DNA of 64,000 bases from Pantoea sp. WMus005 (GTDB lineage: Bacteria > Pseudomonadota > Gammaproteobacteria > Enterobacterales > Enterobacteriaceae), in NCBI RefSeq assembly GCF_013415305.1, contig NZ_JACBXU010000007.1, positions 62,001 through 126,000 of the forward strand, given 5' to 3'. Under the pieces are notes generated by a model. It did not search any database. It saw nothing but the letters and a program-made list of their open reading frames with translations, and was not told where the DNA came from. This document shows positions 48,967-59,584 of this stretch, piece by piece. The position numbers and the translations under genes were made by a program. Numbering within the stretch: the first letter of the stretch is position 1; the number at the start of each line of letters is the position of its first letter.

Positions 48967-49603
48967 GACAACTACCTTTTTTATTTTAAGCGTTATTGCT
49001 ATCCAGGCGACTAAACTCTGGTCGGGCCAGTGAGCATAGACCAGAATCAGCATTCTGCCAGTGATTTCGCTGATTTATTCTGGTCCTGCCACGAATGGTT
49101 AAAACCTCATAGTGATGTCTCGCGACCCCCGGCTGCGCATCATTGACTTATCAGAGGCGCTGATGTCAGTCAGGCTTCAGGCTTTTGTGCTCTCCGGCTA
49201 TGCCACTTTATCCACCCAGTCATTTTGCGTCTCCTGCAGAATTTTGCGTCTTTAAAATTCCCACAAAATAACATTTATCGTCAGATAATTTGTTGAATTA
49301 GCAGGCTAATCATCAGATTCCCAATCATGGGCGCTGGTGGGTAATTATGACCACCGGGCAGTAGAAAACAGACTCCGGATGATAACGGCGGTTTCAACAG
49401 TATGAAGAGGTGTAAAAAGGTGTGTCAAAATGAAAGGGAGTGAAATCCAGATTATTTTTCTGCATGGCACACTTTGGTTCATTCGCAAGGAAAAATAAAA
49501 AAATATATCCCCTGCCATTAATTAAAGCCCTGCAGTTAAGCGCCGATAAGAACGATCCAGTTTTAAAGCATATTCAAATTAATTTTTTTGTCCGGGGACA
49601 AGT
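48967..49603. other. Gene-free stretch with the chemoreceptor promoter
   Basis: No supportable gene. The right end holds the sigma-28 promoter at 49523-49549. The left part includes the leader of the minus-strand hypothetical gene. Confidence 0.45.
49523..49549 (+). promoter_or_regulatory. Sigma-28 promoter of the chemoreceptor at 49604
   Basis: TAAAGCCC, exactly 11 bases, GCCGATAA. The -10 is perfect and the -35 keeps TAAAG. It ends 54 bases before the chemoreceptor ATG. Confidence 0.9.
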
Positions 49604-51262
49604 ATGACTATTACACAACGTCTGGTATTGATTTTTTCACTGCTCGCAATGTCACTGATTGCGTTGGTGATTATCTCTTTGTCAGTGATTTCGGGCTTCC
49701 AGTCGCGTTTTGAATATGTACAGATGAACGCGATACCCAGCATTCGTGATCTCAATAAATCAATCAGCGTGACCAATCAGCTAGGTATTGCGCTTTATCG
49801 CCATCACAGTACCACTGATGCGACGAAATTCCCCGAGGCGGAACAGCGTATTGAGAATCTGCTGACGCAGATTAAGTCGCTTAATGATTTTTATATGGCG
49901 AACGACATCTCAAACGATGAAGACAAAGGAATGACGGAGCAGGCCGATAAAAACCTGGAGGCGGTCCGTAATGCATTGCCAGCGTTTATTGCTGCCTCAC
50001 GCGCCCACAATGATGCGGTCACACTGCCGTTATTACAGAGCGAGAACGGTATTGGCGCTGCAGCCCGTAAGATGGAAGCGGATTTCACCCGTCAGATTCA
50101 GCTGAACATCGATATTGGCGAACAGCTCAGAACTGAGAATAAGCGTATTTATAACAGGACGCTGTGGATGATGTCTGGCGGGTCCTTGCTGCTTATTCTG
50201 ATACTGGCCGCTTTCTCCACTAAGGTGATTCTGGGCATCAAAAAGAGCCTCTCTGGCATGGTGAATACCATGACGCAGGTCAGTCATACGCTTGACCTGA
50301 CCCACACCGCCGAAGTCCGCAGTAAGGATGAGATTGGTAAAACGGCAATGGCATTTAACCAGCTGCTGGCCCGCGTTTCTGGCACGCTTCTGTCGGTCAG
50401 TCATGCCGCACAATCGGTCAGTACCGGTTCAACGCAGATCGCCGCTGGCAATGAGGATCTTTCTGCGCGCACGGAAGAACAGGCTGCTTCACTGGAGCAG
50501 ACGTCTGCCAGTATGGCAACACTGAGTGAAACGGTGCGTCAGAACTCAGAAGGTGCGCATCAGGCCAGCAGCCTGGTGAATAATGCCAATAACATGTCAA
50601 TCCAGAATGGGTCGGCGGTGAAGCAGATGCTCAGCACGATGGATGAGATCCGCGGCAGCTCTGCCAAAATCTCTGAAATCACCGGGCTGATTGAAGGCAT
50701 TGCGTTCCAGACCAATATTCTGGCACTGAATGCGGCCGTTGAAGCCGCGCGTGCCGGTGAGCATGGTCGCGGCTTCGCCGTGGTCGCCTCAGAAGTGCGT
50801 AATCTGGCGCAGCGCTCCTCTTCTGCTGCCCGTGAAATCAAAGAGCTGATTTCCACATCAGTTTCACAGGTTGAGCACGGTTTAGAACAGGCTAGCGGTG
50901 TTGGTGCAAACAGTGAAAATGTCCGCCAGGCGATTCAGCAGGTAGCTGATCTGGTCAATGAGATTGCCGCAGCAACCTCTGAGCAGAGCAAAGGCATTGA
51001 GCAGGTTCATCAGGCGATTGGCCAGATGGATGAAGTGACGCAGCAGAACGCCTCGCTGGTGGAGGAGGCCTCATCTGCTTCTAAGTCGCTGCAGGAGCAG
51101 GCAGAGACGCTGGCAGGATTGGTGGCGACCTTTACGCTGGAGAGCAATCACCGTGTCGCAAAGTCGCAGCAGACCGCAGCTCTGCGTCGTCCGGTATTGC
51201 AGACAAAGCAGCCCGAGCGCCAGGCCATCGACATGACGAAGGCGAACTGGGAAAGTTTTTAA
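49604..51262 (+). CDS. Methyl-accepting chemotaxis protein with NWESF tail
   Basis: 552 residues. Transmembrane helix about 5-28, a periplasmic four-helix-bundle sensor (about 30-185), a second helix (about 188-210), HAMP, then the signalling hairpin with the conserved tip [30 protein letters not shown]. The C terminus is NWESF, a good CheR/CheB-binding pentapeptide, so it should be fully adapted by methylation. Transcribed from the FliA promoter upstream; ends at a strong terminator. Ligand unknown. Confidence 0.95.
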   Translation: MTITQRLVLIFSLLAMSLIALVIISLSVISGFQSRFEYVQMNAIPSIRDLNKSISVTNQLGIALYRHHSTTDATKFPEAEQRIENLLTQIKSLNDFYMANDISNDEDKGMTEQADKNLEAVRNALPAFIAASRAHNDAVTLPLLQSENGIGAAARKMEADFTRQIQLNIDIGEQLRTENKRIYNRTLWMMSGGSLLLILILAAFSTKVILGIKKSLSGMVNTMTQVSHTLDLTHTAEVRSKDEIGKTAMAFNQLLARVSGTLLSVSHAAQSVSTGSTQIAAGNEDLSARTEEQAASLEQTSASMATLSETVRQNSEGAHQASSLVNNANNMSIQNGSAVKQMLSTMDEIRGSSAKISEITGLIEGIAFQTNILALNAAVEAARAGEHGRGFAVVASEVRNLAQRSSSAAREIKELISTSVSQVEHGLEQASGVGANSENVRQAIQQVADLVNEIAAATSEQSKGIEQVHQAIGQMDEVTQQNASLVEEASSASKSLQEQAETLAGLVATFTLESNHRVAKSQQTAALRRPVLQTKQPERQAIDMTKANWESF

Positions 51263-51283
51263 CAGTTTACCAATACCATAATG

Positions 51284-51310
51284 GCCTCCACACTGTGGGG
51301 GCTTTTTTTT
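51284..51310 (+). terminator. Intrinsic terminator of the chemoreceptor gene
   Basis: GCCTCCACA and TGTGGGGGC arms (51284-51302, one T-G pair) with a tight loop, then eight Ts (51303-51310). Confidence 0.85.
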
Positions 51311-51851
51311 AGTATTAATCAATACAACAACGTCTTTTAAATAAAATGAAATCGATTTCATTACTAAAAAAGAAGTTACTCTTTAGAGTTATATAATTAG
51401 GTTTATTTTTTTCTTGGATTTTATTTTCGGCTAATAGCGTAATGATAATTAATCAGATAGAGCGCAGATATTTGTTATCGGCGATTTCTGAGTCGACTTT
51501 AATTTCTTTATTTTCAAAACAATAATGCTGAAGACACGCTAACGGCTTAAGGTGCCCGCTGAAGGGTTTGTTTTTTATCTTTATGATATATATGGTTATT
51601 TTTAAGTTTGAGTTAGGCTAATCTTGCAGTAAATATCGTCATTTTATTCACTGAAAAATAACGGAACGCAATCTATACTCCTTTCTGTTGTTATATGTGT
51701 TTCTGAATTTCATACAAAACTCATCTCTTCATACCAACACCGTGCTGCATGAAGCACGTCTGGCTATGTAAAAGAAGAAGTAAAAATAAAATTACAAACC
51801 TTATTTTGTCCAGGGCTCACCTGCACGCCTCATACACCAGAGCGGAAAAGA
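51311..51851. other. Gene-free AT-rich stretch between two chemoreceptor genes
   Basis: No ORF I can support. The single clear element is the minus-strand sigma-28 promoter at 51475-51501. No sigma-28 match was found in the plus direction for the next chemoreceptor. Confidence 0.45.
51475..51501 (-). promoter_or_regulatory. Sigma-28 promoter facing away from any gene
   Basis: On the minus strand TAAAGTCG, exactly 11 bases, GCCGATAA: as good a match as the two gene-linked promoters. Transcription would run left, through the intergenic DNA and then antisense to the 3' end of the 49604-51262 chemoreceptor. Confidence 0.7.
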
Positions 51852-53777
51852 ATGAAAAAATTACTCGACCGGATTAATCTGCCAGCGAAATTCCTGTTAC
51901 TGGGATCTTTTGCGCTGGTGCTGTTTATTTTACCTACATTTTTGTTTATTCAGACAGGCAATCAGCTAATTGACACAAAGAATGTGGAACTGACCGGTAT
52001 ACCGGTTGAAAGAGAGGTACTCAAGCTACTGAATCTCTTGCAGCGGCACCGTGCGCAAAGCGCGATCGCTATCTCACTGAACAAGCCTGATAACGCGCCA
52101 CGCATGGCGTTGGTTAGTGAAGTTAATAGCTTATCTCAAACAATCGCTGACGATTTACGCAAAGATGATGAGCTGGCGCTGCCTCTTAAGCGGCTGGAGC
52201 GTGTTAATCAGGAGTGGAGCCAGCTGCAGAACGATATCAATGCAGGCAGACTTACGCTGGATACCAGCCTGACGAGACACGCTCAGCTGATCCAGACGCT
52301 GCTCGATACTAATCAGGATGTACTTGATTTCTATCAGCTATCTCTGGACGCCGATCTGAACACCTATCAGCTAATCGTCAGTATCTTTAGTCGTCTGCCG
52401 CAGCTAACTGAAACGCTGGGGCAGATTCGTGCTAACGGCACTTCGCTGATTGCTGGGGGAAATGTATCGGATGCAGATCGCAGCCGTATGGCATTCCAGC
52501 TTGATTATGGCAGAACGGCGCTGAGACAGTTCAGCAGTAACATAGATAAAGTATTTGCCATTGAGCCGGATCTTAAAACCACTTTTGGAAACCTCGCACA
52601 GGATGCTAACCAGCAGGCACTGAGTGCGCTGAATTTGGCTGATAGTGTTTTTGTCAGCGGTCATGCCAGCGTGACGCCGGTTGACTATGTACGTGTCTTT
52701 ACTCAGGCGATCAACCGTTACGGTGAGCTGGGGGAACAAACCAGCCATCGTCTGGAAGGAATGATGCAAACGCAGATTCAGGAACGTCGTCAGGCGCAAT
52801 ACCTGCTGCTGGCAGGCCTGCTCACCATCGCGTTGCTGGCCATTCTGCTCGCTGTGATGATCACCCGTTCTGTCACCCGTCCGGTAAAAGAAGCGGTCGA
52901 AGTTGCCAGTCGTGTCGCGGCTGGCGATCTGACGGCAGCGCTGACTGTTTCCGGCAGCAATGAAATGGCTGAACTCTTGAATGCATTAATGCGGATGCAG
53001 CAGCGTCTTGCCCAGCTTGTTTCGGATATCAAAGGCAATGCAGCCACCATCGCCAACTCCTCTGAAGAGATTGCACGTGGCAATGGCGACCTTTCGTCAC
53101 GCACCGAACAGCAGGCCGCTTCACTCGCTGAAACAGCGGCCAGTATGGAACAACTGGCTTCAATCATTCAGCAGAATGCGGATAACACCCGCTTTGCCTC
53201 TGATCGCGCAGAATCAGCAACTCAGGCGGCACTGTTAAGCGGCGCAGCGATGGATTCCGTGATGCAGACGATGCACAAAATCCGTGGCAGTTCGGGACAG
53301 ATTGAAGAGATCACCTCCGTCATCGACAGCATCGCTTTCCAGACCAATATCCTGGCACTGAATGCGGCCGTTGAAGCGGCACGCGCGGGTGAACAGGGCA
53401 AAGGCTTTGCCGTTGTTGCGTCGGAAGTGCGTGCGCTGGCACAACGTTCAGCCAGTGCAGCGAAAGAGATCAAGAGCCTGATCGAGCAGTCGGTGACGCA
53501 TGCGCATGAAGGGATCGCGATGGCCCAGAACGCAGGCGACAAAGTGAAGCAGAGCGTCAGCGCGATTGAACAGACCTCTCAGCTGATGCGCGATATCTCT
53601 GCTTCATCTGAAGAGCAGAGCAGCGGTATTTCGCAGGTTAATATTGCGGTGAACCAGATGGATCAGGTGACGCAGCAGAACGCCGTGCTGGTCGAAGAGT
53701 CTGCCTCTTCTGCAGAGGAACTCGCTTCGCGCGCAGGTCAGTTGCGTACAATGGTCGCGGTATTCCAGACCGCATAA
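51852..53777 (+). CDS. Methyl-accepting chemotaxis protein with a large sensor
   Basis: 641 residues. Transmembrane helix about 13-36, a long periplasmic helical region (about 37-313), a second helix near 316-337 ([21 protein letters not shown]), HAMP ([25 protein letters not shown]), then the signalling domain with the conserved tip [30 protein letters not shown]. The sensor start ([18 protein letters not shown]) recalls the NIT nitrate/nitrite-sensing domain (LLxxLQxxRG pattern), but the match is loose. It ends VFQTA without a CheR pentapeptide. A terminator follows. Confidence 0.92.
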   Translation: MKKLLDRINLPAKFLLLGSFALVLFILPTFLFIQTGNQLIDTKNVELTGIPVEREVLKLLNLLQRHRAQSAIAISLNKPDNAPRMALVSEVNSLSQTIADDLRKDDELALPLKRLERVNQEWSQLQNDINAGRLTLDTSLTRHAQLIQTLLDTNQDVLDFYQLSLDADLNTYQLIVSIFSRLPQLTETLGQIRANGTSLIAGGNVSDADRSRMAFQLDYGRTALRQFSSNIDKVFAIEPDLKTTFGNLAQDANQQALSALNLADSVFVSGHASVTPVDYVRVFTQAINRYGELGEQTSHRLEGMMQTQIQERRQAQYLLLAGLLTIALLAILLAVMITRSVTRPVKEAVEVASRVAAGDLTAALTVSGSNEMAELLNALMRMQQRLAQLVSDIKGNAATIANSSEEIARGNGDLSSRTEQQAASLAETAASMEQLASIIQQNADNTRFASDRAESATQAALLSGAAMDSVMQTMHKIRGSSGQIEEITSVIDSIAFQTNILALNAAVEAARAGEQGKGFAVVASEVRALAQRSASAAKEIKSLIEQSVTHAHEGIAMAQNAGDKVKQSVSAIEQTSQLMRDISASSEEQSSGISQVNIAVNQMDQVTQQNAVLVEESASSAEELASRAGQLRTMVAVFQTA

Positions 53778-53787
53778 GTGAGTTAAA

Positions 53788-53812
53788 ACAGCCGCCACCT
53801 GTGGGCGGCTGT
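53788..53812. terminator. Shared terminator between chemoreceptor and convergent gene
   Basis: ACAGCCGCC and GGCGGCTGT, nine pairs with a seven-base loop. On the plus strand TTCCCTT follows; on the minus strand TTTTAAC follows, so it may serve both genes. Confidence 0.7.
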
Positions 53813-53836
53813 TCCCTTCTCCGCGTTTATCGTCCG

Positions 53837-54637
53837 CTACGCCTGATGATCCTGCAGACAGGCCAGATACTTCTCTCCTGACCCCATCACTTTCTCTTTT
53901 GCCTGATGATGAATATCCTGACCTTCAAACGCGCCATAAAGCTGTCCGAACGTCACACCGGAGAGCCGATGCATGATGTCACCCACGGTGGCGGATGACA
54001 GCGGAAGCATATTCGGGTAGCTCCACATAAAGGACACGCCATGCGCACCCGGCGTCACCTGAATAATATCACCCGCCAGAATCACGCCTTCGTCTTCGTC
54101 CCAGTGCAGCACGCTGCCACCGGGAAAATGGCCGCCCAGCCGTAACAGCGTCACACCGGGCATCAGCGTCAGCGACTCACCCTGCCAGAGCTGGATATGC
54201 GGACTCTCCCTCACAATCCATTGCCGATCGTATGCATGCAGATGAACAGGGGCGTTAAACGCCTCAGCCCACTCCTGCATGGTGGTGTAGTAGTGCGGAT
54301 GTGAAATCGCGATAGCATCAATGCCACCCAGCGCGGCAATAAGCGTATAAGTGGCATCATCCAGGTTGGCAATGCAGTCCCATAGCACGTTGCCGTGCGG
54401 CGTACGCAGCAGAAAAGCGCGCTGGTTGATGGCAAACTCAGGTACGGTTTTAAGGCTTAATAGCGCATCGTTATGCGCCGTCCACTTATTAGCGTGGCTG
54501 GCGCGCAATTCATCAAACGCGATCCAGCGCTGACCCGCAGCCGGAACATACTGACGTTCATCCTCACAGATTTTACAGTGCTGATCGGGGGCTGCAGAGG
54601 GATAAGCGGTCCCACAGGCGGTACATAACATCGTCAT
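53837..54637 (-). CDS. Metallo-beta-lactamase-fold protein with N-terminal zinc ribbon
   Basis: 266 residues from the ATG at 54637, which follows AAAGGAG. N-terminal CxxC-x12-CxxC (Cys5, 8, 21, 24) zinc-ribbon-like motif. The beta-lactamase-fold part has SHPHYYTT in place of the usual HxHxDH, so the second-metal ligands Asp and His are missing, while later GGHFPGG and LAGDII are kept. It probably binds one metal or has lost the usual hydrolase activity. Role unknown. Confidence 0.8.
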   Translation of the reverse strand: MTMLCTACGTAYPSAAPDQHCKICEDERQYVPAAGQRWIAFDELRASHANKWTAHNDALLSLKTVPEFAINQRAFLLRTPHGNVLWDCIANLDDATYTLIAALGGIDAIAISHPHYYTTMQEWAEAFNAPVHLHAYDRQWIVRESPHIQLWQGESLTLMPGVTLLRLGGHFPGGSVLHWDEDEGVILAGDIIQVTPGAHGVSFMWSYPNMLPLSSATVGDIMHRLSGVTFGQLYGAFEGQDIHHQAKEKVMGSGEKYLACLQDHQA

Positions 54638-54714
54638 CGTGATCTCCTTTGTTTCACTCAAGCTTATGCACACCTGTGAAAACCGCACTTTCCTGAGGCT
54701 ATTTCGTCACGCGA

Positions 54715-55830
54715 TTACGGCTGGCGGCGCAGCGTAATCCGGGTCAGTTCCGAGGGACGGCCCAGCCTGACCGCCATGCCTGGCCAGAGTGCCGTGCCGT
54801 TATTCACATAGAGCTGCATTCCGTCGACCTGATAAAGCCCGGAGACAAACCCGGCATTGGGTTTAGCAAACAGCCGGTCCAGCCCGATAATCAGGCCGCC
54901 ATGCGTATGGCCGGAGAGCTGCACATCTACCCCCTGCGCCGCGTTCTGGTGGGCATTTCGTGGCTGATGATCCAGCAGAATCACCGGCGCGCTTTCAGGT
55001 GCCTGTTCCAGTGCACGGGCCAGATCCGGACCGGTCGCGTTCCTGCCTGGCGCGGAGGCGTCCGGCAGGCCAGCAATCACCAGTTTTGCGGCTCCGCGCT
55101 CGATAACGGTATGGCTGTTGAGCAGGGGCTGTAGGCCCAGTGAGGCCAGATGCGCCGTCCAGATCGCCTGATGGAAGAAATATTCGTGGTTGCCGGTGAT
55201 GGCCCATACGCCGTCCGGTGCTGCCAGCTTGCGCAGCGGTGCAACGTCATGCCGTCGATGCTCCAGGCTGCCATCGATCACATCCCCCGTCACCACAATC
55301 AGATCGGCTTTAAGAGACATCGCCCGTTCAACCATCGCGGCAGTCCAGGCCGCATTAAATAATCGGGTGATGTGAAGGTCGGTCAGTTGCAGCAGCTGAT
55401 AGCCATCGAACTCAGCCGGAAGGTTGGGCAGTACCAGCGTCACCTCTTTGACTGGCGGCACCCGTATTGCCTGCTGTACGCCAAAGGCAGCCATCGCCAT
55501 TGCCAGCACGACGGCCAGATAGCGAACACCGGGAACCAGCTCCAGCGGATGACGCAGCAACAGGGCGATCAGCATGACCGCATCCATCAGCATCTGAAGC
55601 AGTGCCAGCAGCAGCACAGTGCTGTACGCCCAGTTAAATAAGATGATGACGATGCGAGGCATTTCGGCGGAGAACATCCCGCCCGAGGTAAAGCGGCTTA
55701 CCAGCAGATATTGTGAGGCCAGCAGCACCAGTGCTGAAAGCAGGATCTTGATGGCCAGAGGCATGGATAATGGAATAATGACGCGCGCAATAACATACCA
55801 GCTGGGTAAGCTGAAAATCAGGTGAAACAT
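54715..55830 (-). CDS. Membrane-anchored metallophosphoesterase (YkuE-like)
   Basis: 371 residues. Four or so transmembrane helices in residues 1-130, then a calcineurin-type phosphoesterase with all five motifs: TDLHITR (usually DxH), GDVIDGS, GNHEYF, LLDHQPRNA and SGHTHGG. This is the YkuE/YaeI-like membrane architecture; substrates in that group include UDP-linked lipids, but the substrate here is unknown. The catalytic domain most likely faces the periplasm or membrane surface. Confidence 0.88.
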   Translation of the reverse strand: MFHLIFSLPSWYVIARVIIPLSMPLAIKILLSALVLLASQYLLVSRFTSGGMFSAEMPRIVIILFNWAYSTVLLLALLQMLMDAVMLIALLLRHPLELVPGVRYLAVVLAMAMAAFGVQQAIRVPPVKEVTLVLPNLPAEFDGYQLLQLTDLHITRLFNAAWTAAMVERAMSLKADLIVVTGDVIDGSLEHRRHDVAPLRKLAAPDGVWAITGNHEYFFHQAIWTAHLASLGLQPLLNSHTVIERGAAKLVIAGLPDASAPGRNATGPDLARALEQAPESAPVILLDHQPRNAHQNAAQGVDVQLSGHTHGGLIIGLDRLFAKPNAGFVSGLYQVDGMQLYVNNGTALWPGMAVRLGRPSELTRITLRRQP

Positions 55831-56013
55831 GGCATTTTTCCGGTAGGGCGCTGAATATCCGCGCAGGCAAAAAAAGAGACAAGGGTTTATAGAGCCGTTT
55901 TCAGCATTGTAGTGTATACGATGCTGCCGTCAGGGTTACTTCACGCCAGGTGCTTTAACGGAGATAAAGCAGGAAGAAAGGATGAGCAAAAACATCTCTG
56001 CAGGGCGCAAAAA

Positions 56014-56046
56014 CAAAAAAAGCGTGACCGGTGCACCGGCCACGCT
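56014..56046 (-). terminator. Intrinsic terminator of the molybdoenzyme gene
   Basis: Minus strand AGCGTG..CCGGTG / CACCGG..CACGCT stem, with two mismatched bases, followed by seven Ts. It starts 29 bases after the stop. Confidence 0.85.
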
Positions 56047-56074
56047 GACAACATTCACATTCTGATACGTCCGA

Positions 56075-58402
56075 TTAGCGTAGAACGCCTGAGGTCGTCT
56101 GCGTCTCGTCGGTGACGCGCGTCATGGCGATGGGAATGCTTTTATAGGCGGGAATGCCACTTTTGGTATCGTGGCTGTCGAGCGGCACCATCACATTCGC
56201 CTCGGGATAGTATGCGCCGACTGAACCTGAGGCCATATCAATAATCACGATGGTCAGGTTTTTCATCTGGCGCGAGGTGGGATTGCCCTCCGGGTCCAGC
56301 GCCATCAGATCGACACGGTCACCGACCCGCAACTGGCGTTTTTCTGCCTCTTCAGCATTGATAAACAGCACGTCACGCCGGCCCGTTACACCACGATAGC
56401 GATCGTTCAGGCCATACAGCGTGGTGTTGTACTGGTCGTGACTGCGCAGGGTGGTGAGTACCAGGTCATGGCATTTCAGCGAGCGGGGATCTTCATTGAT
56501 GCCCTGCATCACCTTAAACTGCGCACGGCCAGATGGCGTAAGCCAGACGCGCTCTGATGCGGCATTATGAAGCCGGAATCCACCCGGATGCTTAATCCGC
56601 TCATTGAAGTTTTCAAACGCCGGGAACACCGCTTCAATGGCATCACGGATGCGGCTGTAATCGGCAGCCATGGCTGACCAGTCAACCACGCTGTCTGGCA
56701 GCGTTGCCTTAGCAAGGGAGGCCACCAGCGCCGGTTCAGATTTAAGATGAGGCGAAGCCGGTTCCAGCGAGCCACGTGAGGCATGTACCATCGACATTGA
56801 ATCTTCAACAGTCACACTTTGAACGCCGGTAGCCTGAACATCGCTCTCAGTACGGCCCAGCACGGGTAGCAGATAGTTGTGCTTACCGAGTAACAGGTGT
56901 GAGCGGTTGAGTTTGGTGGCCATATGCACCACCAGATCCAGTTTGCGCATCGCCGGGAACGTCACCTGTGGATCAGAGATCGCTTCTGCCAGATTGCCGC
57001 CCAGACAGAGCAGCGCTTTGGCTTTGCCGTCGCGCATCGCCTTAATCGCCTCAACCGCGCCATGACCATGCTTCTGCGGCGGCTGGAATCCAAACACCTT
57101 CTCTATGCCATCCAGCAGCGACTGCGGTGGGATCTCCGTGATGCCCACCGTGCGATCGCCCTGCACATTGGAGTGACCGCGTAACGGACAGATACCCGCG
57201 CCTGGCTTACCGATGTTGCCGCGCATCAGCAGCAGGTTGGCAATTTGCTGCACGTTCTGGGTGCCATACTGGTGCTGAGTAATCCCCATGCCGTAACAGA
57301 TGATGGTGCGTTCAGCACTGGCGTAGAGCCGGGCGATATGCTGGATCTCTTCGCGCGCCATGCCAGAGACTTTCAGAATATGCGCCCAGTCGGTACTCTC
57401 CAGGTCGGCTTTCAGGGCGTCAAACCCTTCGGTGTGCTCAGTGATAAAGGCTTCATCAATGACGCCGGGTTCGCCTTTGCTCAGCGCCTCCTCGTGCATA
57501 GTGAGCAGGATCTTCATCACCCCTTTCAGCATCGCCGCGTCGCCGCCCACCCGCACTTTGTAGTAAGTCGATGCCAGCTCAGTGGAGCTCATTGATAACA
57601 TCTCAATCGGGCTCTGCGGTGAAGTAAAACGCTCCAGTCCGCGTTCACGCAGCGGGTTGATCGCCACGATAGTCGCACCGCGTTTAGAAACTTCACGCAG
57701 CGTGCCCAGCATACGCGGATGGTTAGTGCCGGGATTATGGCCGATGCAGAGCACGAGGTCACAGTGATCAAAATCTTCCAGCTCTACCGTGCCTTTGCCG
57801 ACGCCAATCGACTCCGGCAGCCCGACGCTGGTCGGTTCGTGGCACATGTTTGAGCAGTCAGGAAAGTTATTGGTGCCATATTCGCGGGCGAAGAGCTGCC
57901 ACAGGAACGCCGCTTCATTTGAGGCGCGACCCGAAGTATAAAACTCCACGCTATCCGGATCGTCGTAGCTGCGCAGATGCTCCCCAATTTCCCGGAATGC
58001 CGTCTCCCATTCGATGGGCTGATAGGTATCAGTAGCGGCATCGTACTTCATCGGATGGGTCAGGCGACCTTCGCCCTCCAGATGCAGTGCGCTGCGATCC
58101 CACAGTTCAGTCACGGTATGGGCAGCAAAAAATTCCGGCGTGGTGCGCTTGCTGGTGGCTTCCCACGAGACGGCTTTTGCGCCGTTTTCGCAGAACTCAA
58201 AGGATGAGGCATGTTGCGGGTCAGGCCAGGCACAACCCGGACAGTCAAAGCCCTGTGGCTGGTTGACTTTAAACAGGGCAATCACATCCTGCTTCACAGA
58301 CATCTGGCCGCGGATCGCATCCGCAACTGCCTTTAGTGCGCCCCAGCCACCAGCAGCACCACCATAAGGGGCAATGCCATTTGTGCGATTTTGCTCTTTC
58401 AT
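56075..58402 (-). CDS. Molybdopterin oxidoreductase of the YdeP/FdhF type
   Basis: 775 residues. Bis-MGD enzyme fold throughout. The N terminus has [10 protein letters not shown], a CxxC that suits an Fe-S or zinc role, then [39 protein letters not shown], the family's active-site region. The C-terminal MopB cap includes [26 protein letters not shown]. This is the YdeP group, linked to acid resistance in E. coli, with no proven substrate. No small subunits are nearby. Confidence 0.88.
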   Translation of the reverse strand: MKEQNRTNGIAPYGGAAGGWGALKAVADAIRGQMSVKQDVIALFKVNQPQGFDCPGCAWPDPQHASSFEFCENGAKAVSWEATSKRTTPEFFAAHTVTELWDRSALHLEGEGRLTHPMKYDAATDTYQPIEWETAFREIGEHLRSYDDPDSVEFYTSGRASNEAAFLWQLFAREYGTNNFPDCSNMCHEPTSVGLPESIGVGKGTVELEDFDHCDLVLCIGHNPGTNHPRMLGTLREVSKRGATIVAINPLRERGLERFTSPQSPIEMLSMSSTELASTYYKVRVGGDAAMLKGVMKILLTMHEEALSKGEPGVIDEAFITEHTEGFDALKADLESTDWAHILKVSGMAREEIQHIARLYASAERTIICYGMGITQHQYGTQNVQQIANLLLMRGNIGKPGAGICPLRGHSNVQGDRTVGITEIPPQSLLDGIEKVFGFQPPQKHGHGAVEAIKAMRDGKAKALLCLGGNLAEAISDPQVTFPAMRKLDLVVHMATKLNRSHLLLGKHNYLLPVLGRTESDVQATGVQSVTVEDSMSMVHASRGSLEPASPHLKSEPALVASLAKATLPDSVVDWSAMAADYSRIRDAIEAVFPAFENFNERIKHPGGFRLHNAASERVWLTPSGRAQFKVMQGINEDPRSLKCHDLVLTTLRSHDQYNTTLYGLNDRYRGVTGRRDVLFINAEEAEKRQLRVGDRVDLMALDPEGNPTSRQMKNLTIVIIDMASGSVGAYYPEANVMVPLDSHDTKSGIPAYKSIPIAMTRVTDETQTTSGVLR

Positions 58403-58882
58403 AATGCTCCACAGTGTCTCTATTGTTATCCGATAAGCCTGGTACAGAAAAAGTCATCGCAGCGTGAATTCTGGCTATTATTCAGTGAAATTCTCTCTCA
58501 AAATGTTTCGGTGAGGGGGCGTTGTGAAGTTAAGCGATCAAATAAAGGATGGGCGGTAACTGGAAACAGACCTATAAACGAGGCGACTCTGCCTGGATTC
58601 TGAGCAATGGATAAAAAAATAGAGGCCTCTTTATCTTCGTCGGCAGAATGACAGGGTTAATGTATTGTTTTAATGGAAATAATAATGGGTTGGTGATCGG
58701 AGGAGGCGACATTTTACGTAATTGATTTCGTACTGATAACGTTATTTCAGGTGATATTTACGCCTGTGCGCTAAAGCCGATAAGATAATACGGTTCATTT
58801 TACTTTTTACGCTGATAAACCCTCAGTCTGCATAAAACCTTCTTTTGAGGGACGGGATAACGCGTATTACAAGGATCATAAA
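58403..58882. other. Gene-free stretch
   Basis: No supportable protein gene. GCCGATAA at 58776-58783 looks like a sigma-28 -10 but has no TAAA at the right distance. The molybdoenzyme promoter should lie near 58410-58500. Confidence 0.4.
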
Positions 58883-58987
58883 ATGCCTTTACCAGAACGA
58901 ATGAGACCCGCAAAAGTCAGTAGCAAAAAGATCACTGAACTGGCGAAAATGGCTGCAGAGATACTTTCACGCATTGATAATGGCTGA
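58883..58987 (+). CDS. Possible 34-residue small protein
   Basis: Begins MPLPERMRPAKVSSKK; basic first half and a short amphipathic helix at the end (ITELAKMAAEILSRI). AAGGA (58871-58875) stands seven bases before the ATG. No family recognised, but the clean ribosome site and composition favour a real gene over chance. Confidence 0.4.
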   Translation: MPLPERMRPAKVSSKKITELAKMAAEILSRIDNG

Positions 58988-59044
58988 TCAGTTCATGGAC
59001 TTGTGCTGTTCCACAAAGTGTATTGTGATAGCGCTGTTTGCAGA

Positions 59045-59383
59045 TTAAGGAAGGTCCGTCCGATCCCCCCGTGTTGTCGGATGAGAAATCACAATAAATT
59101 CTACCGGCACATCGCCGTTGTTTCTGGCCTGGTGCCTGGCGAGTGGCGGAATTTCGATTCCCTGTTGCGCACTGATCTCATGCAGGTGTCCGTCCAGCTC
59201 CATAGTCAGTACGCCCAGAAGAACAAAGAAAAACTGCCTGGATACAGCATGATAGTGTTTTTTCTCACTGGTGCCGGGCGGCATTTTTTCATGAATGACC
59301 AGCATATCCTTGCGGTTCATCAGGTACCAGCCATCGCACCCGTCACCCCAGACATAGTGTTCTGCATTCTCTTTTGAAATCAT
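59045..59383 (-). CDS. Cupin-domain protein
   Basis: 112 residues from ATG 59383 (GGAG upstream); the frame is open to 59398. Single cupin barrel: motif 1 is HEKMPPGTSEKKHYHAVSRQFFFVL (metal His residues in the HYH segment) and motif 2 is PPLARHQARNNGDVPVEFIV. Substrate unknown. Looks like a sugar or small-molecule isomerase/dioxygenase-like cupin or a regulator. Confidence 0.8.
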   Translation of the reverse strand: MISKENAEHYVWGDGCDGWYLMNRKDMLVIHEKMPPGTSEKKHYHAVSRQFFFVLLGVLTMELDGHLHEISAQQGIEIPPLARHQARNNGDVPVEFIVISHPTTRGDRTDLP

Positions 59384-59584
59384 TAACCTGCTCCGCAATT
59401 ATCATTAAAAGGTTCTACGCTCTGGCTCACTATACATGGCCAGGTCGTTGATTCTCAATTTGTTCAGTTGCAGCGATCACTGATCCGGATAGCTGAATGT
59501 GCTGAAACCTTATTTAATCATGACCAGTCAATGGTATGTGTATGAATGACTATCATCCCAACAACCTGCAAGAGAGGATGCGAT

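Noticed and set aside
58776..58783. GCCGATAA as a sigma-28 -10 element before the 34-residue ORF
   Set aside because: No TAAA at the required distance; the preceding TTTA does not match.
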